Origin: Sulfurimonas sp. | GTDB lineage: Bacteria; Campylobacterota; Campylobacteria; Campylobacterales; Sulfurimonadaceae | Direction: 5' to 3' | Length of the DNA stretch: 5,134 bases | Assembly (NCBI GenBank): GCA_026987995.1 | Contig: JALSMC010000013.1 | Location: forward strand, 1 to 5,134 | In this document: positions 5,073 to 5,134 of the stretch, one piece after another | Numbering within the stretch: position 1 is the first letter of the stretch | Layout of the letters: every line of letters begins with the position of its first letter | The notes under the pieces: model-generated | Database searches by the model: none | What the model saw: the letters and a program-made list of their open reading frames with translations, nothing else | Told to the model about the DNA's origin: nothing | Program-made: the position numbers and the translations under genes

Positions 5073-5084
5073 ATTTCTAGAAAT
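5073..5084. repeat. 12-bp perfect palindrome ATTTCTAGAAAT
   Basis: The sequence is fully self-complementary over 12 bases. It overlaps a minus-strand TATAAT (5088-5083) upstream of the right hairpin repeat, so it could be an operator over a promoter reading leftward. No supported gene surrounds it in the window. From 5031 to the window end I find no ribosome binding site plus ORF and no partial gene that I can support. Confidence 0.35.
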
Positions 5085-5134
5085 TATATTGCCTAAATTG
5101 TACCATAAAAATATTTGAAATAATTTTAGCTATA

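Noticed and set aside
5074..5134. Possible tail of a leftward gene entering from the right edge (about 18 codons to a TAG at 5078-5080)
   Set aside because: The frame is short, has no recognisable motif and overlaps a promoter-like TATAAT and a palindrome. It is not distinguishable from random open frame.

Overview
The window is AT-rich bacterial DNA. Short intergenic gaps, AGGA/GGAG-type ribosome binding sites, abundant AGA/ATA/TTA codons and the gene set together suggest a Campylobacterota organism, perhaps Sulfurimonas- or Arcobacter-like. That placement is inferred by eye and was not tested by a search.

Left part (1-2458, minus strand): the upstream half of an envelope efflux operon. In transcription order it has a small exported His/Cys-containing protein (2141-2458), a DUF302 protein (1663-2046), a TolC/CzcC-type outer-membrane channel (495-1661) and the start of a periplasmic adaptor (1-502, cut by the window edge). 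The last three are packed tightly: a 1-nt gap, then an 8-nt overlap. The inner-membrane pump should lie beyond the left edge. This looks like an RND-type tripartite exporter, with heavy metals as a plausible but unproven substrate class.

Middle (2499-3764, minus strand): a full-length O-acetylhomoserine sulfhydrylase (MetY) with its PLP site intact. It has a recognisable promoter, and a perfect short palindrome fits inside the -35/-10 spacer. Divergent to it is a 117-aa cytoplasmic protein of unknown function (3911-4264, plus strand).

Right part (4262-5134): a two-gene toxin-antitoxin operon on the minus strand, with a BrnT-like toxin first and a CopG-type ribbon-helix-helix antitoxin second, overlapping by 8 nt. 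A diverged ~48-bp repeat lies on each side in the same orientation. Each copy folds into a hairpin with the same CCCGCTAGG tip. One base pair in the stem differs between the copies by a compensatory double change, so the hairpin itself appears to be conserved. This hairpin / toxin-antitoxin / hairpin unit is the most interesting part of the window and may be a small mobile or recombination cassette. No recombinase or transposase is present in the window. The last 100 bases or so (5031-5134) hold no gene that I can support, only a 12-bp palindrome and a promoter-like TATAAT.
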